From: Variovorax saccharolyticus
GTDB taxonomy: Bacteria; Pseudomonadota; Gammaproteobacteria; Burkholderiales; Burkholderiaceae_C
DNA length: 64,000 nt
NCBI RefSeq assembly: GCF_030316765.1
Contig: NZ_JASZYT010000008.1
Span: 348,037 to 412,036 of the forward strand
Reading direction: 5' to 3'
Shown: positions 25,391 to 33,849 of the stretch, piece after piece
Layout of the letters: the number at the start of each line of letters is the position of its first letter
Numbering within the stretch: position 1 is the first letter of the stretch
Position numbers and translations under genes: made by a program
Notes under the pieces: generated by a model
The model's input: the letters and a program-made list of their open reading frames with translations, nothing else
Told to the model about the DNA's origin: nothing
Databases searched by the model: none

Positions 25391-26428
25391 CTAAATTCGG
25401 TCGCGCGTGGTCTGGCGATGGGTCTCGGCGTGCGTGGAGGCGAAGAACGCGCGCGCGTCGCGGCCATCCTTCGCGATGCCCGCTGTCAGGGCCTCGAGGC
25501 TGGTGTAGCGCAATTCGTCGTGCAGTTTGTGCAGAAGTTCCACGCGGACGATTTTACCGTAGGCCCCTTCGCTGCCGAGTTCGGCCGGCCAATCGAGGCA
25601 ATGCGTCTCGAGCAGCACCCGGCCGCCATTGACGTCGTTGGCGTCCAGCGAAGGGCGCACGCCGAGGTTGGCGACCCCCGGCAGCGGTGTCGCGGCCAGC
25701 CCGTGGACCAGCACCGCGAAGATGCCGCTGGCGGCCGGTTTCCAGTGCTTGAAGCGCAGGTTGAGGGTCCGGAAGCCGTCGTCGCGGCCCGGTTTGGAGG
25801 CCCCCAGCGCCCGCCCCAGCTTGCGCCCGTGGACCACGTGGCCCGAGATCGCATAGGGCCGGCCCAGCAGCGCCTGGACGTCGGCCATCCGCCCTTCGGC
25901 CAGTGCTTCGCGCACCGCCGAGCTGGACACCCGCAGGCCGTGCACCTCGTAGCTGTTCATGCGGGCGACATCGAAGCCGTGCGCTTCGCCGGCGCGGTCG
26001 AGCATCGCGTAGTCGCCGGCGCGCTTGGCGCCGAAGCGGAAGTCGTCGCCGACCAGCACGTAGCGTGCGCCCAGGCCTTCGATCAGCACGTGCTGGATGA
26101 ATTCTTCCGGCGTCTGCGAGGCCAGCCGGGCATCGAAGGGCAGCACGATGGTTTGCGCCACGCCGCCGGCCGCGAGCTCGCCGAGCTTGTCGCGCAGGGT
26201 GCCGATGCGCGCCGGCGCCAGCTCAGGCCGCTTGGTGAGGGCCGCGAAATAGTCGCGCGGGTGGGGCTCGAAGGTCAGCACGCAGCTGGGCAGTCCGCGC
26301 AGGCGGGCCTCGGTGTTGAGCAGCCCCAGCATGGCCTGGTGACCACGGTGCACACCGTCGAAATTGCCAATGGTCAGGGCACAGGCCGGAGCCACGCCCG
26401 GATGCCTGAAACCCCGGAAAACCTGCAT
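25391..26428 (-). CDS. ribF: Bifunctional riboflavin kinase / FAD synthetase
   Basis: A 345-residue enzyme that makes FMN from riboflavin and then FAD. The N-terminal adenylyltransferase domain has IGNFDGVHRGHQAML and VGDDFRFGAKRAGD; SSSAVREAL is at the domain end. The C-terminal kinase domain contains GRKLGRALG and NLGVRPS. I chose the ATG at 26428 (MQVFRG), which fits homologs; the longer open frame adds 15 residues with no conservation. It is the first gene of the ribF-ileS-lspA unit, and the 110 bp before ileS contains no clear terminator. Confidence 0.96.
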   Translation of the reverse strand: MQVFRGFRHPGVAPACALTIGNFDGVHRGHQAMLGLLNTEARLRGLPSCVLTFEPHPRDYFAALTKRPELAPARIGTLRDKLGELAAGGVAQTIVLPFDARLASQTPEEFIQHVLIEGLGARYVLVGDDFRFGAKRAGDYAMLDRAGEAHGFDVARMNSYEVHGLRVSSSAVREALAEGRMADVQALLGRPYAISGHVVHGRKLGRALGASKPGRDDGFRTLNLRFKHWKPAASGIFAVLVHGLAATPLPGVANLGVRPSLDANDVNGGRVLLETHCLDWPAELGSEGAYGKIVRVELLHKLHDELRYTSLEALTAGIAKDGRDARAFFASTHAETHRQTTRDRI

Positions 26429-26485
26429 TGTCAGTATCTTTTTGATAGCACTTTGCGCCCATGGAATGGGCACGTGAAGGCCTTT

Positions 26486-26513
26486 TTGTCACAAAGCCGG
26501 TATATTGTGACGC
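26486..26513. promoter_or_regulatory. Inverted repeat TCACAA-N10-TTGTGA upstream of the HNH gene
   Basis: In the 164-bp gap between divergent ribF and the HNH gene, TCACAA (about 26489) is mirrored by TTGTGA (about 26505), with an AT-rich centre containing TATATT. The half-sites resemble Crp/Fnr-family half-sites in reverse order. A second short dyad, GACGCA/TGCGTC, follows at once. Either may be an operator or part of a promoter. Confidence 0.4.
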
Positions 26514-26592
26514 ACTGCGTCATGCGCAAGCCCCTCGGGCGAGCGCCGTGTCCTGGTCTTTCCGTGGTTCTCTTTGATCGAGGAGGCGTCTG

Positions 26593-27150
26593 GTGAAGGT
26601 CTTGAAGCTGTCGGCCCAAGGGCTGCCCCAATCGTGGATTTCGCTCGAGCAGGCGGTGATCCACTACGCCTCCGACGAGGTCCGCTGGGAAGTGGGCGCG
26701 CAGGTGGCGGTGTTCAGGGGCGGCCACAACGCGGTCACGGGCCAGCAGTCGCAGATCGCGATCAACAGCATCATCGGCACCAAGGGCGTGCCGCGCATCA
26801 ACCCCTTCACGCAGCGTCCGGGACTCACCAACAGCAAGCTGTTCGCCCGCGACCGCAACGTCTGCGCCTATTGCGGCGGCCACTTCCACGAAGACGAACT
26901 CACGCGCGAGCACATCATTCCGTTCGCCCAGAAGGGCATCGACACCTGGATGAACGTGGTCACGGCCTGCCGCCCCTGCAACCATCGCAAGAGCAGCCGC
27001 ACGCCCGAGCAGGCCGGCATGGCGCTGCTGTACGCGCCCTACGTGCCCAGCCTGTGGGAGGACTTCATCCTGCGCAACCGCCGCATCCTGGCGGACCAGA
27101 TGGAGTTCCTGATGGCCCACCTGCCGCAGAGTTCGAGGCTCCACGGATAG
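26593..27150 (+). CDS. HNH endonuclease family protein
   Basis: A 185-residue protein with a zinc-stabilised HNH domain: Cys91 and Cys94 (CAYC), Glu106-His107 (REHIIP), Asn121 (MNVVTA), Cys126 and Cys129 (CRPC) and Asn130-His131 (NHRK). The N-terminal 80 residues are conserved in the McrA-like stand-alone group, whose target is unknown. GAGGAGG precedes the GTG at 26593. Genes of this type are common core genes in betaproteobacteria and not linked here to restriction or phage genes. A nicking or repair role is inference. Confidence 0.9.
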   Translation: MKVLKLSAQGLPQSWISLEQAVIHYASDEVRWEVGAQVAVFRGGHNAVTGQQSQIAINSIIGTKGVPRINPFTQRPGLTNSKLFARDRNVCAYCGGHFHEDELTREHIIPFAQKGIDTWMNVVTACRPCNHRKSSRTPEQAGMALLYAPYVPSLWEDFILRNRRILADQMEFLMAHLPQSSRLHG

Positions 27151-27164
27151 GCGAACCGCAGCCG

Positions 27165-28544
27165 TCAGTAGGTCAACTCGAGCACGCTGACCTCTCCCTG
27201 CGCCAGCGGCCAGGTGCGCCCCACCACGCGTTCGCCGTTGAACTCGGCTTCCACCGGCCGCGGCGCGTCGCTGCCCAGCTTGATCTTCGAGCTCGACACG
27301 CCGGCACCCTTCGGCGGGACGCCCGGCGGCGTCGATTGGCCATCGAAGCGCATGCGGTCGCGCTCGGCATCGAAATAGCCGCGCGGCCGCGTGAAGATCA
27401 CCAGGGCCCGGGCGTCGCGATCGGCCTCCGCGATGCGCTCCGGACGCAGCTGGACGATGCCGCTCGAGCGCGGGAAGGCGTTGCGGTAGATGTGCGTCGT
27501 GGCGTAGCCGGGCGCCGCCAGCACGAACTCGTAGGCGGTGTCGGGGCGGCCGGCGAACGGTCCCCATCGGCCGTCCGTCCCGATCGTCTGCTCCCAGGCC
27601 GCGGGGCCGCGCCGGGTTCCGCTGGCCGGGTCGACCGCGAACATCGACAGGCGGGCGCCCGCCAGTGGCAGGTTGTCGGGAAAATTGCCGCTCGCGGGGT
27701 CCGTCGGATCGAGGCCCAGGCCCGTGACCTTGCCGGACAGCGCCACCGAATCCTCGGGGATCGGCTGCAGGGTGCGCGGCGCCTCGCCGGTGAGAAAGCG
27801 CCAGGTCGCCTCGAAGGCGGCCGGCGAGAAGGATGTCTCGCGGTGATCGACCCGCGGCAGCACCAGGTTGGTCGCGCCTTTGAGCGCCGGCCCATCGAAG
27901 CCGATCAGCGTCGGTTGGCCCTTGCTGCCGATCCACAGGCCGTCCGGCTGGGCGTACTTGTCATTGTTGTCCGAGCGCAGCGTGAGCCATTTCACGCCCG
28001 GCGTCACCTCGTGGCCCTCGGCGTTCTTCGGTGCGTTGAGCCGCTGCAGGAAAGCGCTCAAGCCGGAAAACTCGCTGCCCTCGGCGCGCCCTTTCACGGC
28101 CCAGATGCCGTGCGCCGGATTGCCGCCCAGCACCACGTGGCTCACGACCCGGTCGCCGCCGCCGTTCTGCACATAGTTGCGGATCGTGTTGCCGCCGCGC
28201 GAGTTGCCGATCAGCACGACCTGGGTGGCACCGGTGCTTTTCAGGACCCGGTCCACCTCGGCCTTCAGAAAGGCCATCGATTCGGCGGTCGAGCTTCGTC
28301 CCGGCTGGGCCACGCCGTCGTCGTCGCGCGCCAGCGGGAAGGGCTGGTCGGCTGCGAACAGGCGGTCGCGCGGCCAGCCGTTCGATTCGAAGCGCCAGAT
28401 CGTGGTCTGCCACAGCGCGGCCGAGTCGCCGTTGCCGTGGACGAACAGGATCGGCGGCCGCTCGCCCGTCGGCACAGGCGTAGAGCAGGCGGCGAGCAAG
28501 GCAGTTGCGCAACCGAGTGCGATCAGGCGACGGCGAGTGTGCAT
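27165..28544 (-). CDS. Alpha/beta-hydrolase lipoprotein with C-terminal beta-rich domains
   Basis: A 459-residue protein. The N terminus is a lipoprotein signal with Arg-rich head (MHTRRRLIAL) and lipobox LAAC, Cys20. The hydrolase domain (to about residue 250) has the oxyanion HGNGD loop and nucleophile Ser115 in GNSRGG; His234 in PRVDHRE is the likely catalytic His. Residues ~265-459 contain two beta-sandwich-like regions (around LSGKV...PLAGARL and EFVLAAPGYATTHIY) that resemble carboxypeptidase-regulatory-like domains. It is an esterase or lipase of the outer or inner membrane; the substrate is unknown. Convergent with the HNH gene. Confidence 0.82.
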   Translation of the reverse strand: MHTRRRLIALGCATALLAACSTPVPTGERPPILFVHGNGDSAALWQTTIWRFESNGWPRDRLFAADQPFPLARDDDGVAQPGRSSTAESMAFLKAEVDRVLKSTGATQVVLIGNSRGGNTIRNYVQNGGGDRVVSHVVLGGNPAHGIWAVKGRAEGSEFSGLSAFLQRLNAPKNAEGHEVTPGVKWLTLRSDNNDKYAQPDGLWIGSKGQPTLIGFDGPALKGATNLVLPRVDHRETSFSPAAFEATWRFLTGEAPRTLQPIPEDSVALSGKVTGLGLDPTDPASGNFPDNLPLAGARLSMFAVDPASGTRRGPAAWEQTIGTDGRWGPFAGRPDTAYEFVLAAPGYATTHIYRNAFPRSSGIVQLRPERIAEADRDARALVIFTRPRGYFDAERDRMRFDGQSTPPGVPPKGAGVSSSKIKLGSDAPRPVEAEFNGERVVGRTWPLAQGEVSVLELTY

Positions 28545-28562
28545 GGAATGACGGGTCTCGAT

Positions 28563-28600
28563 TGAAAATGAAAGCGCCCGCGGGCAAAGCCGGCGGGCGC
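28563..28600 (-). terminator. Terminator after the acyl-CoA dehydrogenase pair
   Basis: On the minus strand GCGCCCGC and GCGGGCGC form a strong stem around a short loop, followed by a T-rich CTTTCATTTTC. It lies 34 bp after the small-subunit stop and before the lipoprotein gene. Confidence 0.7.
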
Positions 28601-28633
28601 GGATGGCTTATCGGGCCGGACAGCGATCGACGG

Positions 28634-29749
28634 TCAGGCGAACACCCCCGCCGTATCCTGCATGCGGGCCGACACTTCGCCCAGGTGATGCATGCTGTCG
28701 CCGAAGGTCATCTCCAGCTGCGTGAGCTTGCGGAAGTAATGGCTGCCGATGTATTCGTCGGTCACGCCGATGCCGCCGTGCAGCTGCACCGACTGCTGGC
28801 TCACGAAGCGCATCGAGACGCCGAGCTGGTACTTGGCGCGGGCCATCGCCTGGCGCCGTTCGGCGGCCGGGGCGTTGAGCTTCAGGCTCGCGTAGTAGCT
28901 CATCGAGCGCGCCAGCTCGACCTGCATCTTCATGTCGGCGACGCGGTGGCGCAGGGCCTGGAAGCTCGCAATGGCGACGCCGAACTGCTTGCGCGTGTTC
29001 ATGTAGTCGACCGTCACCGCGAGCGTCTGGTCCATCACGCCGACCGCTTCGGCGCAGGTCGAGGCGATGCCGATGTCGACGCCGTGTTCGAGTGCAGCCA
29101 GGCCGTCGCGCGTGAGCAGCGTGGCGGCGGCGCCGTCGAAGACGACTTCGGCCGCGCGGCTGCCGTCCTGGGTGCCGTAGCCGCGGGCGGCGACGCCATC
29201 GGCGGCGCGCTCGACCAGGAACAGCGCGATCTTGCCGTCGAGCTGCGCCGGCACCAGGAAGGCATCGGCCTCGTCGCCGGCCGGCACCAGGCTCTTGGTG
29301 CCGTGCAGCGTGAAGCCGTCGCCGGCCTTCTGCGCCTTGGCGTCGCACACATCGAGCCGGTAGCGCGCCTTGCGCTCCTGGTAGGCCAGCACCACCAGGG
29401 CCTGGCCGCCGGCGATGCGCGGCAGCCAGCTGTCCTTGGTGTCGGCGTCGGCATGGCCGGCCAGCAGGGCACCGGCGATGAAGGATTGCGCCAGCGGCTC
29501 GAGCACGATGCCGCGGCCCAGCTCTTCCATCACCACCATGCCTTCGACCGGGCCCATGCCCAGGCCGCCTTCGTCTTCCGGAATGTAAAGGCCGCCCAGC
29601 CCGAGTTCGGCCAGTTCGTCCCAGGTTTCGCGCGAGAAGCCGCCGGCGGCCTCGATGCCGCGGCGGCGCTCGAAGCCATAGCCCTTTTCGACCCACTTGG
29701 CGACCGCGTCGCGAAGCTGCTGCTGGTCGTCGCTGAAATTGAAGTCCAT
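28634..29749 (-). CDS. Acyl-CoA dehydrogenase, small-subunit type (pimeloyl-CoA dehydrogenase-like)
   Basis: A 371-residue flavoprotein fold. The ACAD N-domain begins MDFNFSDDQQQLRDAVAKW, the middle beta domain is present, and the C-domain has SVQLHGGIGVTDEYIGSHY, the FAD-contact region. The usual catalytic Glu region (IYEGT) reads TFGDS. It is 25 bp downstream of a second, different dehydrogenase gene, the layout of two-subunit enzymes such as PimC-PimD for dicarboxyl-CoA and of alpha2beta2 steroid ACADs. The beta-type chain probably supports FAD binding rather than catalysis. The substrate is inferred, not shown. Confidence 0.83.
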   Translation of the reverse strand: MDFNFSDDQQQLRDAVAKWVEKGYGFERRRGIEAAGGFSRETWDELAELGLGGLYIPEDEGGLGMGPVEGMVVMEELGRGIVLEPLAQSFIAGALLAGHADADTKDSWLPRIAGGQALVVLAYQERKARYRLDVCDAKAQKAGDGFTLHGTKSLVPAGDEADAFLVPAQLDGKIALFLVERAADGVAARGYGTQDGSRAAEVVFDGAAATLLTRDGLAALEHGVDIGIASTCAEAVGVMDQTLAVTVDYMNTRKQFGVAIASFQALRHRVADMKMQVELARSMSYYASLKLNAPAAERRQAMARAKYQLGVSMRFVSQQSVQLHGGIGVTDEYIGSHYFRKLTQLEMTFGDSMHHLGEVSARMQDTAGVFA

Positions 29750-29774
29750 GTGCTTGATCCTTGTCAGTTCGCTT

Positions 29775-30956
29775 TCAACCCAGCACCGTCTGGGCGACGA
29801 TGTTGCGTTGCACTTCGTTGCTGCCGCCGTAGATGGTGGTCTTGCGCATGTTGAAGTAGGTCGAGGTCAGCGGCGCCAGCTGCGGATGGCCGCCCGGGAA
29901 GTTGCCCTGCCAGCCGGCTTCCATGGCGTCGCGGATCAGCGGCAGCGCGTAGGGGCCGCCGGCCAGCATCATCAGCTCGGAGTAGCGCTGCTGGATCTCG
30001 CTGCCCTTGATCTTGAGCAGGCCCGCGATGTCGAGCGAGTTCTTGCCCGAGGTGGCGGCCGACAGCACCCGCAGCACCAGCATCTCGAGCGCGACCACGT
30101 CGACCTCGAGCTTGGCGATCTCGTCGCGGAAGCGGGCGTCTTCCCAGACGCCCTCGCTCTTGGCCAGGCGCTTGAGGCGCTCCAGCTCGCGCTTGGCGCG
30201 GTTGACGTCGGCAATGTTGGTGCGTTCGTGGGAGAGCAGGTGCTTGGCGTAGGTCCAGCCCTTGTTCTCCTCGCCGATCAGGTTCTCGGCCGGCACCTCG
30301 ACGTTGTCGAAGAAGACCTCGTTGACCTCGTAGCCGCCGTCGAGCAGCTTGATCGGACGCACCGTGACGCCCTTGGACTTCATGTCGACCAGCAGGAAGC
30401 TGATGCCGGTCTGGGGCTTGCCCTCGTTGCTGGTGCGGACCAGGCAGAAGATCCATTCGCCGTACTGGCCCAGCGTGGTCCAGGTCTTCTGGCCGTTGAC
30501 GATGTACTTGTCGCCCTGCCGTTCGGCCTTGGTCTTGACCGAGGCCAGGTCCGAACCGGAACCCGGTTCGCTGTAGCCCTGGCTCCACCAGACCTCGCCG
30601 CTCGCGATCCCGGGCAGGAAGCGCTTGTGCTGCTCGGGGTTGCCGTAGGCCATGATCACCGGCGCCACCATCACGGGGCCGAAGGGGATGATGCGCGGCG
30701 CGCCGGCCAGCGCGGCCTCTTCCTCGAACAGGTGCTTCTCGACCGCGGTCCAGCCGGGGCCGCCGAATTCCTTCGGCCAGCCATAGCCCAGCCAGCCCTT
30801 CTTGCCGAGGATCTTCGCCCATCGCTGAAGGTCGTCGCGCGTCAGTTCGAGCGCGTTGTGCACCTTGTGCGAGATGTCTTGGGGAAGGTTTTCTTTGACC
30901 CAGGCGCGAATATCTTCGCGGAACTTCTGTTCTTCGGGCGTGAAGCTCAAATCCAT
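29775..30956 (-). CDS. Acyl-CoA dehydrogenase, large-subunit type (pimeloyl-CoA dehydrogenase-like)
   Basis: A 393-residue ACAD that starts MDLSFTPEEQKFREDIRAW. FAD/substrate motifs are GYSEPGSGSDLASVKTKA and WTTLGQYGEW. The canonical Glu in IYEGT is Gly here (TIYGGSNEVQR), but Glu244 in LLSHERTNIAD occupies the isovaleryl-CoA-dehydrogenase-type catalytic position. This is expected for the catalytic chain of a two-subunit enzyme. First gene of the pair, divergent from purN. The family oxidises acyl-CoA to enoyl-CoA; length and sequence fit pimeloyl-CoA dehydrogenase large subunit best. Confidence 0.85.
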   Translation of the reverse strand: MDLSFTPEEQKFREDIRAWVKENLPQDISHKVHNALELTRDDLQRWAKILGKKGWLGYGWPKEFGGPGWTAVEKHLFEEEAALAGAPRIIPFGPVMVAPVIMAYGNPEQHKRFLPGIASGEVWWSQGYSEPGSGSDLASVKTKAERQGDKYIVNGQKTWTTLGQYGEWIFCLVRTSNEGKPQTGISFLLVDMKSKGVTVRPIKLLDGGYEVNEVFFDNVEVPAENLIGEENKGWTYAKHLLSHERTNIADVNRAKRELERLKRLAKSEGVWEDARFRDEIAKLEVDVVALEMLVLRVLSAATSGKNSLDIAGLLKIKGSEIQQRYSELMMLAGGPYALPLIRDAMEAGWQGNFPGGHPQLAPLTSTYFNMRKTTIYGGSNEVQRNIVAQTVLG

Positions 30957-31098
30957 GCGTGCCTCGCTGTGTTGATCGATCCGCCGCGGACGCGGCGTGT
31001 CTCCGGACCGCCGGTTTTAGCACGGTCGTGCGCTTCCGGGGTGTCCGCGCCGCGACAACGCGGGCGGCGGAAATGCGCGACGGATAATCCCGCGTCCG

Positions 31099-31683
31099 AT
31101 GAAGAATATTGTGATCCTTATCTCCGGCGGCGGGTCGAACATGGCGGCCATCGTGCGGGCCGCCGAGCAGGAGCGCTGGGCCGCCCGTTTCGATGCCCGC
31201 ATCGCCGCCGTCATCAGCAACAAGCCGGACGCGGCGGGCCTGGCCCTCGCGCGCGCGGCCGGCATCGCGACCGCGGTGGTCCCGCACAAGGACTTCGCCA
31301 GCCGCGAGGACTTCGACGCCGCGCTGGCCGCTGCCGTCGATGCGCACGCGCCGGCGCTGGTCGTGCTGGCCGGCTTCATGCGCATCCTGACGCCGGGCTT
31401 CGTGACCCGCTATGCAGGACGGCTGCTCAACATCCATCCGTCATTGCTGCCCGCCTTTCCGGGGCTGCACACGCATCAGCGCGCGATCGAGGCGGGCTGC
31501 AAGGTGGCAGGGCTCACGGTGCACCAGGTGACGGTCGAACTCGACCACGGGCCGATCCTGGCGCAAGCGGTGGTGCCGATCCTGCCCGACGACACGGCCG
31601 AGAGCCTGGCGGAACGTGTTCTTGTGCACGAACACCGGGTTTACCCGCAAGCGATTGCCGCATGGTTGAGAGAAGCAAAATGA
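31099..31683 (+). CDS. purN: Phosphoribosylglycinamide formyltransferase
   Basis: A 194-residue folate-dependent GAR transformylase, step 3 of de novo purine synthesis. The N-terminal ISGGGSNM phosphate loop and the catalytic set Asn111, His113 (NIHPSLLPAFPG) and Asp149 (VELDHGP) are complete. It uses 10-formyl-tetrahydrofolate to formylate glycinamide ribonucleotide in the cytoplasm. It stands alone, divergent from the dehydrogenase pair and convergent with the DUF1653 gene (19 bp between stops), not in a pur operon. Confidence 0.96.
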   Translation: MKNIVILISGGGSNMAAIVRAAEQERWAARFDARIAAVISNKPDAAGLALARAAGIATAVVPHKDFASREDFDAALAAAVDAHAPALVVLAGFMRILTPGFVTRYAGRLLNIHPSLLPAFPGLHTHQRAIEAGCKVAGLTVHQVTVELDHGPILAQAVVPILPDDTAESLAERVLVHEHRVYPQAIAAWLREAK

Positions 31684-31702
31684 CACAATCCGAAGAGTCT
31701 GA

Positions 31703-31945
31703 TTACAACTCTTCGATTTTTGCGAAGCGCAACCGTGACGAGCCGTCGATCTCTACGAGGCCGCCGAACATGGCGGCCGGGCGCACCCAGAGCCCGCGCT
31801 CGCCGTAGAGCGCGCGGTAGAGCGTCATCGGCTCCAGCGTCTCGCTGTGCCGCACGGTGCCGAGGACTTCGTACTCGCCGCCCTTGTAGTGGCGGTAGCG
31901 TCCGGGAGGCGTCTCGATCAGGGGTGGCAGGTCGTCGTCGTTCAC
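31703..31945 (-). CDS. DUF1653 protein
   Basis: An 80-residue protein that is essentially one DUF1653 domain: PGRYRHYKGGEYEVLG, then VRHSETLEPMTLYRALYGE and LWVRPAAMF. The function is unknown; the domain is a small beta-rich fold common in proteobacteria. I chose the GTG at 31945 because GAAGGA lies upstream and the family begins here; the frame stays open for another 135 bases but codes for Arg-rich sequence. It is divergent from the M48 gene by 35 bp. Confidence 0.85.
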   Translation of the reverse strand: MNDDDLPPLIETPPGRYRHYKGGEYEVLGTVRHSETLEPMTLYRALYGERGLWVRPAAMFGGLVEIDGSSRLRFAKIEEL

Positions 31946-31980
31946 GCGGGTTACTTCCTTCAAGGGCTTGAAAGGTCGGG

Positions 31981-33837
31981 ATGAATAGGGCGGATTTTGT
32001 TCATCTCGTGCGAATGAGCGAGCATGCCAGCGCCGACGACAGCGGTGGCTACCGGCGCGGCGTCGCCTTCTTCGCCGCACTGGGCTACCTCTGGGTGATC
32101 GGATGCCTGGGCCTGGCGATCGGCATCATCGCCTGGGTGGCCGGCGCGCTCGGCCAGGGCGGGCGCTTCAGTTTCGGCCGCGGCTGGCTGCTCCTGTTCG
32201 CACTGGGCCTGCTCTGGGCCACGCTGCGCGCGCTTTGGGTGAGCTTCGACGAACCCGAGGGCGAGGCGCTGGAGCGCGAGGACGCGCCGGCGCTGTTCGA
32301 GGCGCTGGAGCGCATCCGGCAGCGCATCGACGGCCCTCCGGTGCACCGCATCTACCTCGACAGCGAATTCAACGCCAGCATCCGGCAGTTGCCCCGGTTC
32401 GGGCTGTTCGGCGGCGCGGTCAACCATCTCAGCATCGGCCTGCCGCTGTTGATGGCGCTGGACCGCCGGCGCCTGCTGTCGGTGCTGGCCCACGAGTACG
32501 GGCACCTGCGCGGCAACCACGGCAAGCTGAGCGCCTGGATCTACCGGACGCGGATGTCCTGGCTCAAGCTGGACGCCAGTTTCCAGCGCGACGAAGGCGT
32601 GATGGCCTTCGCTTCGCAGGCCTTCTTCCGCTGGTACTTCCCGCGTTTCGCCGCCAAGACCTTCGCGCTGGCGCGGCAGGACGAATACGAAGCCGACCGC
32701 GTCGCGGCCCGCCTGCTCGGCACGCGGGTGGTGGCCGGCGCGTTGACCGAGATCGTGGTCAAGAGCGCCTGGTATGCCGAGACCTTCTGGCCTTCCCATT
32801 GGGCGCGGGCGGTCGACGAGCCCATTCCGGCCGGGCCTTTCTCCGCCATGGCGCCGCAGCTCAGCGCACCGATGGCGCCCGACTTCGCCCGGGCGGCGCT
32901 GCGCGGGGCGCTGCGCAGCGTCAGCGATGTCGACGACACCCATCCGGTGCTGCGCGACCGGCTCGAAGCCCTGGATGAAAAGGCGGCCCTGCCGTCGTGG
33001 TCGTCGAAATCGTCGCTCGGCCTGCTCGCCGATCCCTCCCGATGGACGGCGCATTTCGACAACGAATGGCGCCGCAACCACGCCAACGACTGGAAGCAGC
33101 ACCACGCCTATCTCGTGCGGGTGCGCGAACGGGTCGCCTCGCTGGCGGCCAGCGCCGGCCGCAACAACGCCGACGAGATGGTCGAGTGGGCCGACTGCAG
33201 CCGCCGGCTCGATGCCGCCGCCGACGTCCGCGGCCACTACGAGCGCGCCTTGCAGCTGACCGAAAACCATGCGGGCGCCCTGCGAGGCCTGGCGCAGCTG
33301 CTGCCGGTGCGGGATCGCGGCGCCCGGCTCGCTGTGCTGGAACGCCTGCACGAATCGAGCATGGCCAGCCGGTGGTGGGCCGCCAAGACGGCGGTCGGCC
33401 TGCTCGAGGACCCCGACGGCGGCGGGCACGACGAGCGCGCGCTCAAGCTGTGGCGTGAACGGGCCCGGACCGCGGAGGAGGCCGAGCAGCGCGCCTGGGA
33501 AGAGATCACCGCGACGCCCTTCTTCAGCCAGATCACGCGCCACGACCTGAGCGAGTTCGAGCTCGGCGAACTGCGGGCGGACCTGGTGCGCTGCGCGCCG
33601 GTCTCGCGGGCCTGGCTGGTGCGCAAGAACCTGCGCGAGTTCCCGTGGCGCCGGGCCTACGTGGTGTTCCTCGACCTGCCGCAGATGAGCGACGACGAGC
33701 GCTGGCAGCTCTGCCGGCAGCTCGAGCAGACCCTGAGCCTGCCGGGCGCCGCGCTGGTGTTGTGGGGCGGCCATTCGCCGACGCTGGAGCAGATCGAGCG
33801 CCAGGCCTTCGGCGAGATCTGGAGCCGGGCTGCCTGA
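31981..33837 (+). CDS. M48-family membrane metallopeptidase with long helical C-terminal region
   Basis: A 618-residue protein. Two membrane helices lie in the first ~88 residues. The peptidase core has the zinc motif HEYGH (His171-His175) and the third-ligand segment QDEYEADRVAA. After the peptidase, residues ~300-618 contain tetratricopeptide-like helices (GHYERALQLTENHAGALRGL) that likely bind substrates or partners. HtpX and BepA-type M48 proteases act in membrane or outer-membrane protein quality control; BepA also pairs M48 with TPRs, but it is periplasmic. ATG 31981 has AAAGG upstream; a second ATG 33 bases in is possible. 12 bp before the RsmB-like gene. Confidence 0.87.
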   Translation: MNRADFVHLVRMSEHASADDSGGYRRGVAFFAALGYLWVIGCLGLAIGIIAWVAGALGQGGRFSFGRGWLLLFALGLLWATLRALWVSFDEPEGEALEREDAPALFEALERIRQRIDGPPVHRIYLDSEFNASIRQLPRFGLFGGAVNHLSIGLPLLMALDRRRLLSVLAHEYGHLRGNHGKLSAWIYRTRMSWLKLDASFQRDEGVMAFASQAFFRWYFPRFAAKTFALARQDEYEADRVAARLLGTRVVAGALTEIVVKSAWYAETFWPSHWARAVDEPIPAGPFSAMAPQLSAPMAPDFARAALRGALRSVSDVDDTHPVLRDRLEALDEKAALPSWSSKSSLGLLADPSRWTAHFDNEWRRNHANDWKQHHAYLVRVRERVASLAASAGRNNADEMVEWADCSRRLDAAADVRGHYERALQLTENHAGALRGLAQLLPVRDRGARLAVLERLHESSMASRWWAAKTAVGLLEDPDGGGHDERALKLWRERARTAEEAEQRAWEEITATPFFSQITRHDLSEFELGELRADLVRCAPVSRAWLVRKNLREFPWRRAYVVFLDLPQMSDDERWQLCRQLEQTLSLPGAALVLWGGHSPTLEQIERQAFGEIWSRAA

Positions 33838-33849
33838 GACAATGGGGGC

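Noticed and set aside
26593..27150. HNH gene as part of a restriction or phage-defence system
   Set aside because: The flanking genes are ribF and an esterase lipoprotein, and no methyltransferase, integrase or toxin gene is adjacent. The stand-alone HNH type is common in core genomes.
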